From Rhodobacter sp. (GTDB lineage: Bacteria > Pseudomonadota > Alphaproteobacteria > Rhodobacterales > Rhodobacteraceae), in assembly GCA_030066215.1 (NCBI GenBank), contig JASJCA010000006.1, forward strand, positions 1 through 50,992: 50,992 bases of DNA. The letters are read 5' to 3'. The position numbers and the translations under genes were made by a program. Shown piece after piece: positions 27,513-35,845 of this stretch (the stretch's first letter is position 1; every line of letters begins with the position of its first letter). The notes under the pieces are model-generated. The model did no database searches, was not told where the DNA came from, and saw only the letters and a program-made list of their open reading frames with translations.

Positions 27513-28003
27513 TCCGCGGCCTCCTTCTGGGCGTTCAGCATATCCGCAGACGCCATGATGGCTTTCACGATGTTCTGGTACCCGGTGCAGCGGCAGAGGT
27601 TCCCCGCCATCCCGAACCGCACCTCTTCCTCGGTCGGGCTCGGGTTCTCCTGCAGCAGGCGATGCGCCCGGGTGATCATGCCCGGCGTGCAATAGCCGCA
27701 CTGCAGGCCGTGGTGTTCCCGGAACATCTCCTGGATCACGCCCAGCGAGCCGTCGGGATTCGTCAGCCCCTCGACCGTGGTGATGTCGGTCCCATTGGCC
27801 TGACCCACGAACATCGTGCAGGACTTCACCGACTTGCCGTCGATATCTACCGTGCAGGCGCCGCAATGGCTCGACTCGCAGCCGATATGCGGCCCGGTGA
27901 TGTTGAGGTCTTCCCGCAGGAAGTGAATGAGCAGCGTGCGCGGCTCGGCAAGGGCTTCGACCTCCTTGCCGTTCACCGTCATCTTCACATGCATCTTCGC
28001 CAT
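27509..28003 (-). CDS. coxS: CO dehydrogenase small subunit, two [2Fe-2S] clusters (CoxS)
   Basis: The 164-residue iron-sulfur subunit has the plant-type ferredoxin cluster [16 protein letters not shown] with C42, C47, C50 and C62, and a second cluster from [10 protein letters not shown] (C102, C105) and LCRCTGY (C137, C139). This is the normal xanthine-oxidase-family small subunit. It carries electrons from the CoxL molybdenum-copper site to the FAD in CoxM. It lies 11 bp after coxM and overlaps coxL by 4 bp, which favours equal expression of the three subunits. Confidence 0.97.
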   Translation of the reverse strand: MAKMHVKMTVNGKEVEALAEPRTLLIHFLREDLNITGPHIGCESSHCGACTVDIDGKSVKSCTMFVGQANGTDITTVEGLTNPDGSLGVIQEMFREHHGLQCGYCTPGMITRAHRLLQENPSPTEEEVRFGMAGNLCRCTGYQNIVKAIMASADMLNAQKEAAE

Positions 28004-28014
28004 GTCTGTCTCCC

Positions 28015-28848
28015 TTACGACGCGCGTGACAAAGCGCGGTCGATGGCCCGGCGCAGGATCATGCCGGCCACGTGTTTCTTGAATTCCACCGGCCCGCGCA
28101 TGTCATCGGCCGGGTCGATCGCGCCCATCACGGCCGCCACGCAGCCCTCGACATCGCCGGACGCCAGCGCCTTGCCGGCATCTTGCGACCAAACCGGCGT
28201 GTCGGAAAGATTGGTCATCGCCACCGACGCCTCGCCGCCGCCAACCAGCACCGCCGCCGCCGCGGTGGCATAATCGCCAATCTTCCGCTTTTGCTTTTCA
28301 TACGCATAGCCGGTGCCCCCAGCGGGCCGGGGAATGTGAATGCGAGTCAGGATCTCCTCTTCCTCGCGCGCGGTGAAATAGGCGCTTTCGTAGAACTCCC
28401 GCGCGTTGATCATCCGGCTCGCCTCGGTGCCCTGCACCTCGTATGTCGCATTCAGACACTGCATCAGCCCCGGCATGTCATTGCCCGGATCGCCGTTCGC
28501 CACATTGCCACCGATCGTGCCGACATACCGCACCTGCGGATCGGCGATCTGCAGCGCCGCCTCGCGGATGATCGGCACAGCGGCCGCAAGCGCGTCATCG
28601 GCAATCAACTCGTGCTGCGTCACCATCGCCCCGATCGTCACCGAACTGACGGTGATCTTGATCCCCTTCATCTCGTCGAGGTCCTGCAGGTCGACCAGAT
28701 GCGACAGATCGGCCATCCGCAGCTTCATCATCGGGATCAGGCTATGACCCCCGGCCAAGACCCGTGCGTCGTCGCCCAATTGCGACAAAAGCCCAGCCGC
28801 TTCCGCTACGCTGGCGGGACGGTGGTATTCGAATGCTCCTGGTATCAA
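28015..28848 (-). CDS. coxM: CO dehydrogenase medium subunit, FAD-binding (CoxM)
   Basis: The start is a TTG at 28848 with GGGAGG six bases upstream; it gives 277 residues beginning [20 protein letters not shown], the usual CoxM N-terminus. A frame extension to 28938 would cross an inverted repeat in the promoter region and is rejected. FAD-binding motifs are AGGHS (32-36) and TIGGN (111-115), both characteristic of the family. CoxM takes electrons from CoxS and passes them to quinone. It is the first structural gene of the coxMSL unit, about 150 bp downstream of coxC. Confidence 0.94.
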   Translation of the reverse strand: MIPGAFEYHRPASVAEAAGLLSQLGDDARVLAGGHSLIPMMKLRMADLSHLVDLQDLDEMKGIKITVSSVTIGAMVTQHELIADDALAAAVPIIREAALQIADPQVRYVGTIGGNVANGDPGNDMPGLMQCLNATYEVQGTEASRMINAREFYESAYFTAREEEEILTRIHIPRPAGGTGYAYEKQKRKIGDYATAAAAVLVGGGEASVAMTNLSDTPVWSQDAGKALASGDVEGCVAAVMGAIDPADDMRGPVEFKKHVAGMILRRAIDRALSRAS

Positions 28849-28874
28849 GGCGGGCCTCCCTTCCGCTTTTGTCC

Positions 28875-28892
28875 GGTGCACCGTGGTGCACG
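28875..28892. promoter_or_regulatory. Repeat GGTGCAC/GTGCACC upstream of coxM
   Basis: GTGCACC (28876-28882) and GGTGCAC (28885-28891) form an inverted repeat around two bases. The same bases can be read as the direct repeat GGTGCAC ten bp apart. It ends 27 bp before the coxM start. It may be an operator or a leader hairpin. The LytTR protein encoded next door (coxC) is a possible binder. Confidence 0.5.
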
Positions 28893-28973
28893 CCGCTGGC
28901 GGGCAGGTAGGCCAGGGTGCGGCAAGTTGTCCAATCACCCGCGCGCGATCACCCCCGCCCGTTCACGAGTGGC

Positions 28974-29001
28974 GAAATAGCCGCACGAACGGCGATATCA
29001 A
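28974..29001 (-). promoter_or_regulatory. Possible promoter for coxMSLDEF
   Basis: On the minus strand TTGATA (29001-28996) and TATTTC (28979-28974) are spaced by 16 bp, upstream of the GGTGCAC repeat and coxM. The -35 overlaps the coxC stop codon. This is a visual match only. Confidence 0.3.
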
Positions 29002-30107
29002 ATTCCAAGCGCCGCCATGGTCTGGGCAACATTCGTGCGCGAGACCGGAATCGGATCGATCCCCAAATCCGGGGGAAACAGGCACACGCCTTGGTCCTTG
29101 CGCCGCTCGAACCCGGCGACGTAGGCGAGGTTCACCAGAAACGACCGATGCGTGCGCAGAAACCCCTGGCCGCTGAGTTCCTCGGCCAGTTTCGAAATAC
29201 CAATCGGGCAAAACAGCTCGTCGCCGACCCGGTAAAGTCGCGCGTAATGCCCATCCGACTTGATCGCCACGACGTCGCGCGCCGGCACGAGAAACGTCGC
29301 TCCATCCGCCTCGTAGGGCAGTCGCGTCAGCCCGGGCTCCGACACCGGGGCAGGGGGCTCCTCCACCGGCAAAGGCGCCCCGCCCGCCACCGCAATCTCC
29401 GGATTCTCGCGCACCGTCACGGTTGTCAGCAGAAACGCTCCGCAGATCAGGAACGCCACGAAAACCACGAACAACGCCAGCACGTCGTCCGACACCACAA
29501 CAGCCACGGGTGCCAATTCCTCAAGCGCCACGAACCCAGTCCAGTACATTGCCGAAAAATGCATCGCCAGGATCGCCAGTCCATAGATCACCGCGCCCCC
29601 CGCCAGCGCGGGCGGGGTCCGCACCCGGTAAGCCACCGACAACGCCCCGATGCTCATCGCCACCGCGATCAGGGTCGAAACGACATAGCCTGCTGAATAG
29701 AACAGTGTCTCGCAGCCGCGCATGCCGTACATGCCGACATAATGCATGACGACCACGCCGAGCCCCATGATCACGCCGGCCGCCACAATCCGCCCGTTCG
29801 ACCGCTCGCCGAAATGCAACAGCAGCAACGCCAGCCCGGCCAGCAGGATCGCGATCAAGGCCGAGGCGAGCGTGTAGACCGGGTCGTAGAATACCGCGAT
29901 CGGCAAATCCAAGGCCAGCATTGCCACGAAATGCGTCGCCCAAATCCCGCCGCCGATCACTACCGCCGCCCGCACGATCCGCGCCTTGCGCGCGACCACG
30001 TCGAGCCGAGACAGCCCGTTCGTCAGGCTCAACCCAGTGAACGCCGCCATCAAGGCAAGCGCCGCCGCCGCCAAGACGAGCATCGGATTGTAACTGACGA
30101 TCAGCAT
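28998..30107 (-). CDS. coxC: MHYT-domain membrane sensor with LytTR DNA-binding domain (CoxC-like regulator)
   Basis: The start at ATG 30107 has GGGAGAGG upstream and gives 369 residues; an extension to 30194 is rejected. The N-terminal half has seven membrane segments with three MHYT-type motifs: ATHFVAML, VMHYVGMYGM and AMHFSAMYW, which in the family are thought to bind copper and sense CO, NO or oxygen. After a proline-rich linker (PVEEPPAPVSEP), a LytTR domain covers about residues 265-369 (VVAIKSDGHYARLY, GFLRTHRSFLVNLAYV). CoxC and CoxH of Oligotropha have this architecture and sit next to coxMSL, as here. It probably activates the cox operon in response to CO. It could equally be named coxH. 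Confidence 0.87.
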   Translation of the reverse strand: MLIVSYNPMLVLAAAALALMAAFTGLSLTNGLSRLDVVARKARIVRAAVVIGGGIWATHFVAMLALDLPIAVFYDPVYTLASALIAILLAGLALLLLHFGERSNGRIVAAGVIMGLGVVVMHYVGMYGMRGCETLFYSAGYVVSTLIAVAMSIGALSVAYRVRTPPALAGGAVIYGLAILAMHFSAMYWTGFVALEELAPVAVVVSDDVLALFVVFVAFLICGAFLLTTVTVRENPEIAVAGGAPLPVEEPPAPVSEPGLTRLPYEADGATFLVPARDVVAIKSDGHYARLYRVGDELFCPIGISKLAEELSGQGFLRTHRSFLVNLAYVAGFERRKDQGVCLFPPDLGIDPIPVSRTNVAQTMAALGI

Positions 30108-30214
30108 GGCCTCTCCCAGGCCCCGATAGCTACCGCACCCCGCCGCCCCGGGCAACGCCGCGCCCCCTCGACTTGGGCCCCTTCCGCGCCACATCTGCCA
30201 GGAAAGGAGACCCC

Positions 30215-31333
30215 ATGACCGTCAACGCGATGAAGGTCAGCGCCGGCGACGCCTATCTAGTGTTGGAAGCCGCCTGGCACGCCCAGGCCCAGGGCGGTCT
30301 GATGGCCAGCTACATGCTGCACGGCCGCCCCGGCGTCGGCAAATCGCAGGTCGTCGGCGACCTTGCCGCCAAGATCGGTGCCCGCCTCTACGACGTCCGC
30401 CTCACCACGATCGAGCCGCAGGATCTGCGCGGCCTGCCCTATTACGACCACGACACCCAGAAAACCAAATGGTACCGGCCTGAGGATCTGCCGGACGACC
30501 CCGCGCGCCCCTCGGTGCTGTTCCTCGACGAACTCACCGCCGCCCAGCCCTATCTGCAGCCCACCGTCTACGGCCTGCTGCAGGAACGCCGCATCGGCCA
30601 GCACCGCCTGCCCGGCAGTGTCTTCATCGTCGCCGCCGGCAACGCGGTCGAGGACGGCGCCGTGGCCTACGAGATGAACACCGCGCTTTCAGACCGCCTG
30701 ATCCACCTCACCGTGCAAGCCAACGCCGCGCAATGGCTCGACCACTACGCCGCGCCCCGCGGCCTGCACCCCGCGGTCATCGCCTTCATCAAGACCCGCG
30801 CCGACCTTTTGGAGACCACCGAGACCGCGCTCAACACCGGTCAGATGATCGCCTGCACGCCGCGCAGCTGGGAACGCGTCAGCCAGATCATGACTTCCGT
30901 TCCCGACCGCAAACTGCGCAATATCATGATCGCCGGCACCGTGGGTGAGGCCGCCGCCGCCGAATTCGCCCTAATCGCCGACGACATCGCCGCCACCGTT
31001 CAGGTCACCGAATTGCTCGCCGCGAAACCCGCAGACCGCCATGCGCTCTATCCCGCCACGATCCATGGCCTCAACGCCCTGATCTACGGCCTCGTCGGCC
31101 TGCTCTCCGAAGACACCGTCGCCGACGCCGTCAGCATCCTCGCCGGCATCCGCCATATCGCCCAGCACCGCCCCGAGCCCGCCTTCAAGCGTTTGCCTTT
31201 GGCTGAACTCACCACCTACGGCTTCGAACTTCTGATCGCCAAGGCCCTCGACCAAGATCTCGGTCCGCACATCCTCTCCACCCCCGCCTACCAGGATTAC
31301 ACCAAGGGCCGCGAAGCCATCGGCCTCGCATGA
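30215..31333 (+). CDS. MoxR-type AAA+ ATPase (second copy, beside the cox cluster)
   Basis: The 372-residue protein starts at ATG 30215 with AAGGAG upstream. Walker A is HGRPGVGKS (36-44) and Walker B VLFLDELTAAQ (about 102-112). The sensor region IVAAGNAVEDGAVAYEMNTALSDR is typical of MoxR ATPases. The C-terminal third is helical. It differs clearly from CoxD and is longer. Its stop overlaps the start of the next gene (ATGA), which encodes a VWA-like partner, so the pair probably acts as a chaperone for some enzyme. Its promoter shares a 107-bp gap with coxC, so a link with CO dehydrogenase maturation is possible but unproven. Confidence 0.88.
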   Translation: MTVNAMKVSAGDAYLVLEAAWHAQAQGGLMASYMLHGRPGVGKSQVVGDLAAKIGARLYDVRLTTIEPQDLRGLPYYDHDTQKTKWYRPEDLPDDPARPSVLFLDELTAAQPYLQPTVYGLLQERRIGQHRLPGSVFIVAAGNAVEDGAVAYEMNTALSDRLIHLTVQANAAQWLDHYAAPRGLHPAVIAFIKTRADLLETTETALNTGQMIACTPRSWERVSQIMTSVPDRKLRNIMIAGTVGEAAAAEFALIADDIAATVQVTELLAAKPADRHALYPATIHGLNALIYGLVGLLSEDTVADAVSILAGIRHIAQHRPEPAFKRLPLAELTTYGFELLIAKALDQDLGPHILSTPAYQDYTKGREAIGLA

Positions 31334-32568
31334 CCCACGCCACCCGCGCCACTGCCGCCCTACAGGCCCTTGCCGAGGCCGACCCCGCGCTCGCCGCCCT
31401 GTCGCTCTGGTGCCACCACCGCAACACTGATCATGGCAACACCCCCGCCTGGACCGGCGGCGCCACGATCCACTACACGCCACGCTTCGCCACGCTCCCG
31501 CCCGACCAGCAGCAAGGCCTTGCCGCCCACCAGATCCTGCACGCGGCCTTCCGCCACGCCCAACGCGCCCAGGCCCTGCGCGCCCGCCTCGGCGACAGCT
31601 TCGACGAACACCTCTTCGCGCTGGCCTGCGACGCGATCCTCAACCAGATGCTCGGCCTTGCCGGCTACACCCAGCCCCGCCCGCATGTCCTCCTGACTGA
31701 ACTGCTCGAGGCCAGCTTTGGCGACAAAACCGATCCGCAAACCGCCCTCGGCGCCAACGACGCCGAGGCGCTCTATACCCGCCTCACCCAATCCAATCGC
31801 GGCCCCGGGCAAGACCCCGCGGTACGGGCGCGCACCTACGCCAAGGCCCGCGACTTCGAACCCGACCTCGACAGTACTACCGCCGCGCCCGAGGCCGCCG
31901 GCAGCCCCGAGGCCGCCGACTGGCGCCAGCACCTGACCCGCGCCCTGGAAGCCGGGCGCGCCGCCGGCCGCGGCCTGGGCCTTCTGCAGCCGTTTCTTGC
32001 CGACCAGCCGAAACCCCGCACACCCTGGGAAACCCTCCTGCGCGGCATTGTCACCAAGGCCGTCACCCCACGCCCGCGGCTCAGCCACGCCCGCCCCGGC
32101 CGCCACTGGCTCGCGCTCGACGCCGCCGCTCGCGCCGCCCAAGCGCCCGACCCCGCCTTCCTCCCCGGCCTGACCCGCGACGCCCGCATCCCCCGCATCG
32201 CGCTTTGCCTCGATGCCTCGAGTTCGATCCCCGACGCGTTGCTCTCCCGCTTCCAGGCGCAGATCGCCTCCATCGGCAAACGTACCGGAGCCGAGCTGCA
32301 TGTGCTGGTCTTCGACGAGCAAGTCCGCTGCCATGATATCGCCGACCCCGCCCGGCCGCGCCGCCCCGACATGCCGCGCGGCGGCGGCACCTGCTACCGC
32401 GACGTGACCGCCAAGGCCGCCGCGCTCGACCCCTCGATCATCGTCGTCTTGACCGACCTCGATGCCCCGCTGCCACCAAACCCCAAGCGTCCGGTCCTCT
32501 GGGCCGTCCCCGACGCATCCCGCGTCGCCCTGCCCCGCTTCGGCTCGCTGATCTCCCTCGCCGACTAG
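31330..32568 (+). CDS. VWA-like / DUF2201 putative metallopeptidase domain protein
   Basis: The 412-residue protein has an N-terminal DUF2201-type metallopeptidase-like domain and a C-terminal VWA-like domain. The expected zinc motif HExxH reads HQILH here (H67, Q68, H71, with H76 in AAFRH), so the catalytic glutamate is missing and peptidase activity is doubtful. The VWA-like part starts RIALCLDASSSIPDALL (a DxSxS metal site, about residues 288-304), and RGGGTCYRDV supplies the next metal ligands. It overlaps the MoxR gene by 4 bp, a common pairing in which the ATPase and VWA protein work together. Its client is unknown. Confidence 0.85.
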   Translation: MTHATRATAALQALAEADPALAALSLWCHHRNTDHGNTPAWTGGATIHYTPRFATLPPDQQQGLAAHQILHAAFRHAQRAQALRARLGDSFDEHLFALACDAILNQMLGLAGYTQPRPHVLLTELLEASFGDKTDPQTALGANDAEALYTRLTQSNRGPGQDPAVRARTYAKARDFEPDLDSTTAAPEAAGSPEAADWRQHLTRALEAGRAAGRGLGLLQPFLADQPKPRTPWETLLRGIVTKAVTPRPRLSHARPGRHWLALDAAARAAQAPDPAFLPGLTRDARIPRIALCLDASSSIPDALLSRFQAQIASIGKRTGAELHVLVFDEQVRCHDIADPARPRRPDMPRGGGTCYRDVTAKAAALDPSIIVVLTDLDAPLPPNPKRPVLWAVPDASRVALPRFGSLISLAD

Positions 32569-32571
32569 GCT

Positions 32572-32620
32572 TTCATCTCTTCGGAAATACGCCGGGGAGC
32601 GCGAGGGGCAGCGCCCCTCG
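32572..32620. repeat. Dispersed hairpin element, copy B
   Basis: Same element as at 25015-25063. The left part (TTCATCTCTTCGGAAATACG, then CCGGGG) is followed by hairpin CGAGGGGC-AGC-GCCCCTCG (32602-32620). It begins 4 bp after the VWA-like gene stop and may act as its terminator. The stem bases differ from copy A at both sides of the stem, so pairing is kept. Confidence 0.8.
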
Positions 32621-32678
32621 CCCACCGCGGCGCGCAACGCGCGGCGCAACCCAACCCGCCGCGCCGCAGGCGCCTCCG

Positions 32679-33305
32679 CTAAGCCATCGCCGCCAACCGC
32701 GCATGCGCGCTAACGCTGCGCGGATCGAGCCCCGCGCTGCGCAGAAACACCTTCTCTGCCTGGTTGATCCGCGCCAGCAGTCGCTCGTCCAGCTCACCGC
32801 CGAACAACCGCGCCTCGATCAACGCCCGCTCCTCGTCCGCCAAGTCCAACAGCTGGTACCGCGCCCCTTCCACCTGCACCGAGACCACCGTCAACGGCGT
32901 CACCCGCGCCATATCGGATTGCTCGACCACCAGATGCAGGATCGATCCCGCTAAATCCCGCCGCGCCGCGATCCGCGTCAGGATCTCCCGCGACCGCACC
33001 GCCAAGACGTCGAGCCCCCGCGCCGCCTCCACCTCGCCGATCAACCCGCGCCGCGCCGCGTCGCGATAGGACAGCACCCGGCTCTCGAACAGCCAGATCA
33101 GGATGAACATCAGCAACGGCGCCTGGCTGATCGGCAGCGCCAAATGCGGCCAAATGAACATCGCCACCGGAAACGGCGTCAACGCGAACAGGTTGCGCAG
33201 GAACTGAACCTCCAGCACCAGCCGCCAGAACACTCTGCGCGTCACCGTCCCCCGGACTCCGATCCCCAAGCCCCGCCCAAGCACGCGCTTAGGCATCGAC
33301 GACAT
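32679..33305 (-). CDS. Conserved-looking membrane-anchored protein of unknown function
   Basis: I do not recognise this protein. The ATG at 33305 has AAGG eight bases upstream and gives 208 residues; ATGs at 33353 and 33419 are possible but lack a site. A long hydrophobic hairpin (about residues 40-75, LFALTPFPVAMFIWPHLALP and MFILIWLF) suggests two membrane helices near the N-terminus. A cytoplasmic tail rich in Arg and Glu follows (LDLADEERALIEARLFGGEL). The coding pattern fits the neighbourhood, so it is likely a real gene. It is divergent from secE and convergent with the VWA-like gene. Confidence 0.65.
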   Translation of the reverse strand: MSSMPKRVLGRGLGIGVRGTVTRRVFWRLVLEVQFLRNLFALTPFPVAMFIWPHLALPISQAPLLMFILIWLFESRVLSYRDAARRGLIGEVEAARGLDVLAVRSREILTRIAARRDLAGSILHLVVEQSDMARVTPLTVVSVQVEGARYQLLDLADEERALIEARLFGGELDERLLARINQAEKVFLRSAGLDPRSVSAHARLAAMA

Positions 33306-33449
33306 CGTGATCGCCTTGGGATTCAACAACTCTGACCGAGTCAGTATGAACATGGACCCCGAGCTAGCCCCTGCACCGCAGAGGTCCACCGTGCGCCGCA
33401 CCCGTGGCGTCGACACCATGCAGCTGGTGAGTCATGACCATCCCGGTGC

Positions 33450-33478
33450 TTGAAAACCGACCGCAAAGCCCGTATCTG
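33450..33478 (+). promoter_or_regulatory. Probable secE promoter
   Basis: TTGAAA (33450-33455) and TATCTG (33473-33478) are spaced by exactly 17 bp. The -10 lies 26 bp before the secE start, which leaves a short leader with AAGGAG. This is a good sigma-70-type match. Confidence 0.6.
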
Positions 33479-33504
33479 CCCCGCAGTCGCACCAAGGAGC
33501 CCCC

Positions 33505-33705
33505 ATGGCCACCCGCACCAACCCGCTGCAATTCATCCAACAGGTCCGCGCCGAGGTCTCCAAGGTCGTCTGGCCGACCCGCCGCGAAGTGCTCTTGACC
33601 ACCGCCATGGTCTTCGTGATGGCCACGCTGACTGCGATCTTCTTCTTCTTCGTCGACTGGCTGATCCGCACCGGCCTGCAGCTGATCCTCAACATGGTGG
33701 GTTAA
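33505..33705 (+). CDS. secE: Preprotein translocase subunit SecE
   Basis: The 66-residue protein is a single-spanning SecE. The amphipathic N-terminal helix [20 protein letters not shown] carries the conserved VxWPT motif, followed by one membrane helix (about 31-60, FFFFVDW). It is the short bacterial form and clamps the SecY channel in the SecYEG translocon. AAGGAG precedes the ATG. nusG, which usually follows at once, is 3.8 kb away here. The stop codon shares the tetramer TTAA with the stop of the convergent dioxygenase gene. Confidence 0.95.
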   Translation: MATRTNPLQFIQQVRAEVSKVVWPTRREVLLTTAMVFVMATLTAIFFFFVDWLIRTGLQLILNMVG

Positions 33706-34538
33706 AGCACTGTCCTGACCCGCCACAGGTCCGGAAACAGCTCCACCTCCAGCATCCGCCGCAGATAGGCCACGCCTGACGTTCCGCCGGTCCCTCGCTT
33801 GACCCCGATGACGCGTTCGACGGTCGTGACATGGTTGAACCGCCAGCGGCGGAAATAGTCCTCAAGATCAACGAGTTTCTCGGCCAACTCGTAGAGCGTC
33901 CAGTGTCGGGCCGTGTCGGCATAAACCATCCGCCACATCTCGACGACGCCCCCATGTTCGCGGTGCGGGCGCGCCACGTCCCGGCCCAGGATCTCGTCGG
34001 GCACCGTATGCCCCAGCCGCGCTGCGAGCCGCAGCACCTCGTCGTAAAGGCTTGGACGCACCAGCTCCTGTTCCAGCGCCGCCCGCAACTCGGCCCGGTG
34101 CGCGTGCGGACGCAGCATCGACGGATTTCGGTTGCCCAGCATGAACTCGACCATCCGGTACTGGTGCGACTGAAAGCCAGAGCTTTGCCCCAAGGCCTCG
34201 CGAAATGCCGTGTAATCGCTCGGCGTCATCGTCCGCAGCACGTCCCAAGCGCCGTTCAGCTGCTCGAAGATCCGCGCGATGCGGGCGAGCATTTTGAAGG
34301 CCGGCGGCAGATCATCGACCGCAATCGCCGCCCGTGCGGCGCGCAACTCGTGCAGCACCAGCTTCAGCCACAATTCCGAGGTTTGGTGTTGGATGACAAA
34401 CAGCATCTCGTCATGCGCCTCCGACAGCGGCGCCTGCGCCCCCAGCACTGCGTCGAGATGCAGATAGTCGCCATAGGACATCCGCCCGTCGAACGCCATC
34501 TCAGCGCCGTCCTCAGCGGGATCGTAGTGATCGGTCAT
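33702..34538 (-). CDS. kynA: Tryptophan 2,3-dioxygenase
   Basis: The ATG at 34538 with GGAGG upstream gives 278 residues, the usual length; longer frames to 34907 have no coding support. Family features are all present: [16 protein letters not shown] near the start, [35 protein letters not shown], the haem-ligand histidine in [12 protein letters not shown], and the substrate-loop [12 protein letters not shown]. The enzyme inserts O2 into the indole ring of L-tryptophan to give N-formylkynurenine, the first step of the kynurenine pathway. No kynureninase or formamidase is nearby, so it stands alone. It lies opposite secE-nusG and shares a TTAA stop tetramer with secE. Confidence 0.96.
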   Translation of the reverse strand: MTDHYDPAEDGAEMAFDGRMSYGDYLHLDAVLGAQAPLSEAHDEMLFVIQHQTSELWLKLVLHELRAARAAIAVDDLPPAFKMLARIARIFEQLNGAWDVLRTMTPSDYTAFREALGQSSGFQSHQYRMVEFMLGNRNPSMLRPHAHRAELRAALEQELVRPSLYDEVLRLAARLGHTVPDEILGRDVARPHREHGGVVEMWRMVYADTARHWTLYELAEKLVDLEDYFRRWRFNHVTTVERVIGVKRGTGGTSGVAYLRRMLEVELFPDLWRVRTVL

Positions 34539-35199
34539 CGGGCCATCCTCCGCCATGCTACACACCCAGGCTGGCATCATCCCAGCCCCCGGCACAAGGC
34601 AACCGAATTTGCCGTCCCGCTGCCCAGGGGCATCGCCATTGGCCATAATCCGCGCTCGGGCGTTGTTCTTAGTGTTCGGTTGCTCGGGGATTGGCGACAG
34701 GCAGACCATCCTAGAGCACCGGCCCGTCGGCCGTTCAGTTGCACCAATGACGGCTCGTCCGCTTGTGATGCGCAAAATACGGCTCGACTCGTTCGAATTC
34801 CTAGTATTCGGGGCGCGCCGATATTCTGTGCCTGGGAGTCTCGCAAACGGTACTGCGGTTGTATGGAGAGACAGCTTTGCATTTCCCTGCATCCAGAGAA
34901 AAACCAACTCTGCGCTTTTGCCGGCTTCGGAGTTTCCCTAAAAAAATACCTTAGCAAGCAAATATAATCCTGCACTCTCTTTTCACTGAGGGATTATTTC
35001 CTGGGTTATATTTTACAGATAAATATAATCCAACTTTGTTAAATGAAGTTCGAACTAGAATTCACATTTATATTTCTGGGATATTGTAAAGGCGGACCCG
35101 AAGGTTAACCCCAACCGAAGCGTTGTGAGGGCAAAGCTAAAATGTGACCTCGAAGGATCTTGTTTGCGCAAGACTGTTTAAACGACAGTCGGCGCAGGG
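34539..35199. other. Gene-free, partly AT-rich interval
   Basis: No credible gene in about 660 bp. From about 34930 to 35100 the sequence is strikingly AT-rich compared with the rest of the window. AAATATAATCC occurs as a direct repeat at 34960-34970 and 35021-35031, and a related inverted copy (GGGTTATATTTT) lies at 35003-35014 between them. This looks like foreign or decayed DNA, or a regulatory region; no transposase or terminal repeats were seen. Confidence 0.55.
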
Positions 35200-35685
35200 C
35201 TATATGCCGAGATCTGTACGGGTTTGCTGGACGTCGTCTTGAAATACATACCCACTGACGGGACCGGTGGGCTTCTTCATGGGCCACCATTCCGGATCGT
35301 CAGGCCAACTGCGCCACATGTCGCCGCCTTCGTCCATGACATGGGAAATACAGAACCGGGCATCTCTTGTTGCTCCGACACGGGTCCCGTTCGGCCAATA
35401 CCATGTCAAGCTTTGGCACATCCGGCCTTCGTCATCGACACTCCACTCTCCCGCGCCCAAGGCTTCGCTCTTTTCGGCGCACCAAGCCCGAGCCTGCCAA
35501 TTTCGGGCGTAATAGATCCCGCCGGAGCAGTCCTTTTCCCAAAGGTCGGACTTGCCCGCATAGGCGCGCGCGACCTCTTCCGCAGAAGCCGGACGTGCGC
35601 CCTCAGGCATCTGATCCGCCCGTCCCGTCTCGGCAACGGACAAAACGACCAACCCGGCCAGCAACGCAAAAGCTAGCGTTTTCAT
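35200..35685 (-). CDS. Secreted DUF995-like protein
   Basis: The start at ATG 35685 has AGGA seven bases upstream (ATG 35691 is too close to it) and gives 161 residues. A signal peptide covers about residues 1-25 (KTLAFALLAGLVVLSVAETG, then RA). The mature part has the pattern of DUF995 proteins: SAEEVARAYAGKSDLW, GIYYARNWQARAWC, GEWSVDDEGRMCQSLTWYW and ARFCISHV. Four cysteines may form disulfides in the periplasm. Function is unknown; the family is common in Rhodobacterales and Rhizobiales. It sits alone among degraded DNA and an AT-rich interval, so it may have arrived with that segment. Confidence 0.75.
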   Translation of the reverse strand: MKTLAFALLAGLVVLSVAETGRADQMPEGARPASAEEVARAYAGKSDLWEKDCSGGIYYARNWQARAWCAEKSEALGAGEWSVDDEGRMCQSLTWYWPNGTRVGATRDARFCISHVMDEGGDMWRSWPDDPEWWPMKKPTGPVSGYVFQDDVQQTRTDLGI

Positions 35686-35845
35686 CGTCATATCCTGGCA
35701 CTCCCTTTGCGTTCATTTTGGCCGCGCGCGCTGGATCGGTCAAGTTGACTGGTTTGGGACGTCTGATCGATGATCCAACTCTCCTCTCGCTTTCGAGGGT
35801 TCGTTCGGTGCGATTCCGGCTCGGTGCGGCCCCAATTCCTCGTCT

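Noticed and set aside
33306..33504. tRNA-Trp expected before secE
   Set aside because: No cloverleaf, T-loop GTTCGA pattern or CCA end could be found in the gap.
34539..34907. N-terminal extension of tryptophan dioxygenase
   Set aside because: The family length is reached from ATG 34538, which has a ribosome-binding site; the upstream part has no coding character.
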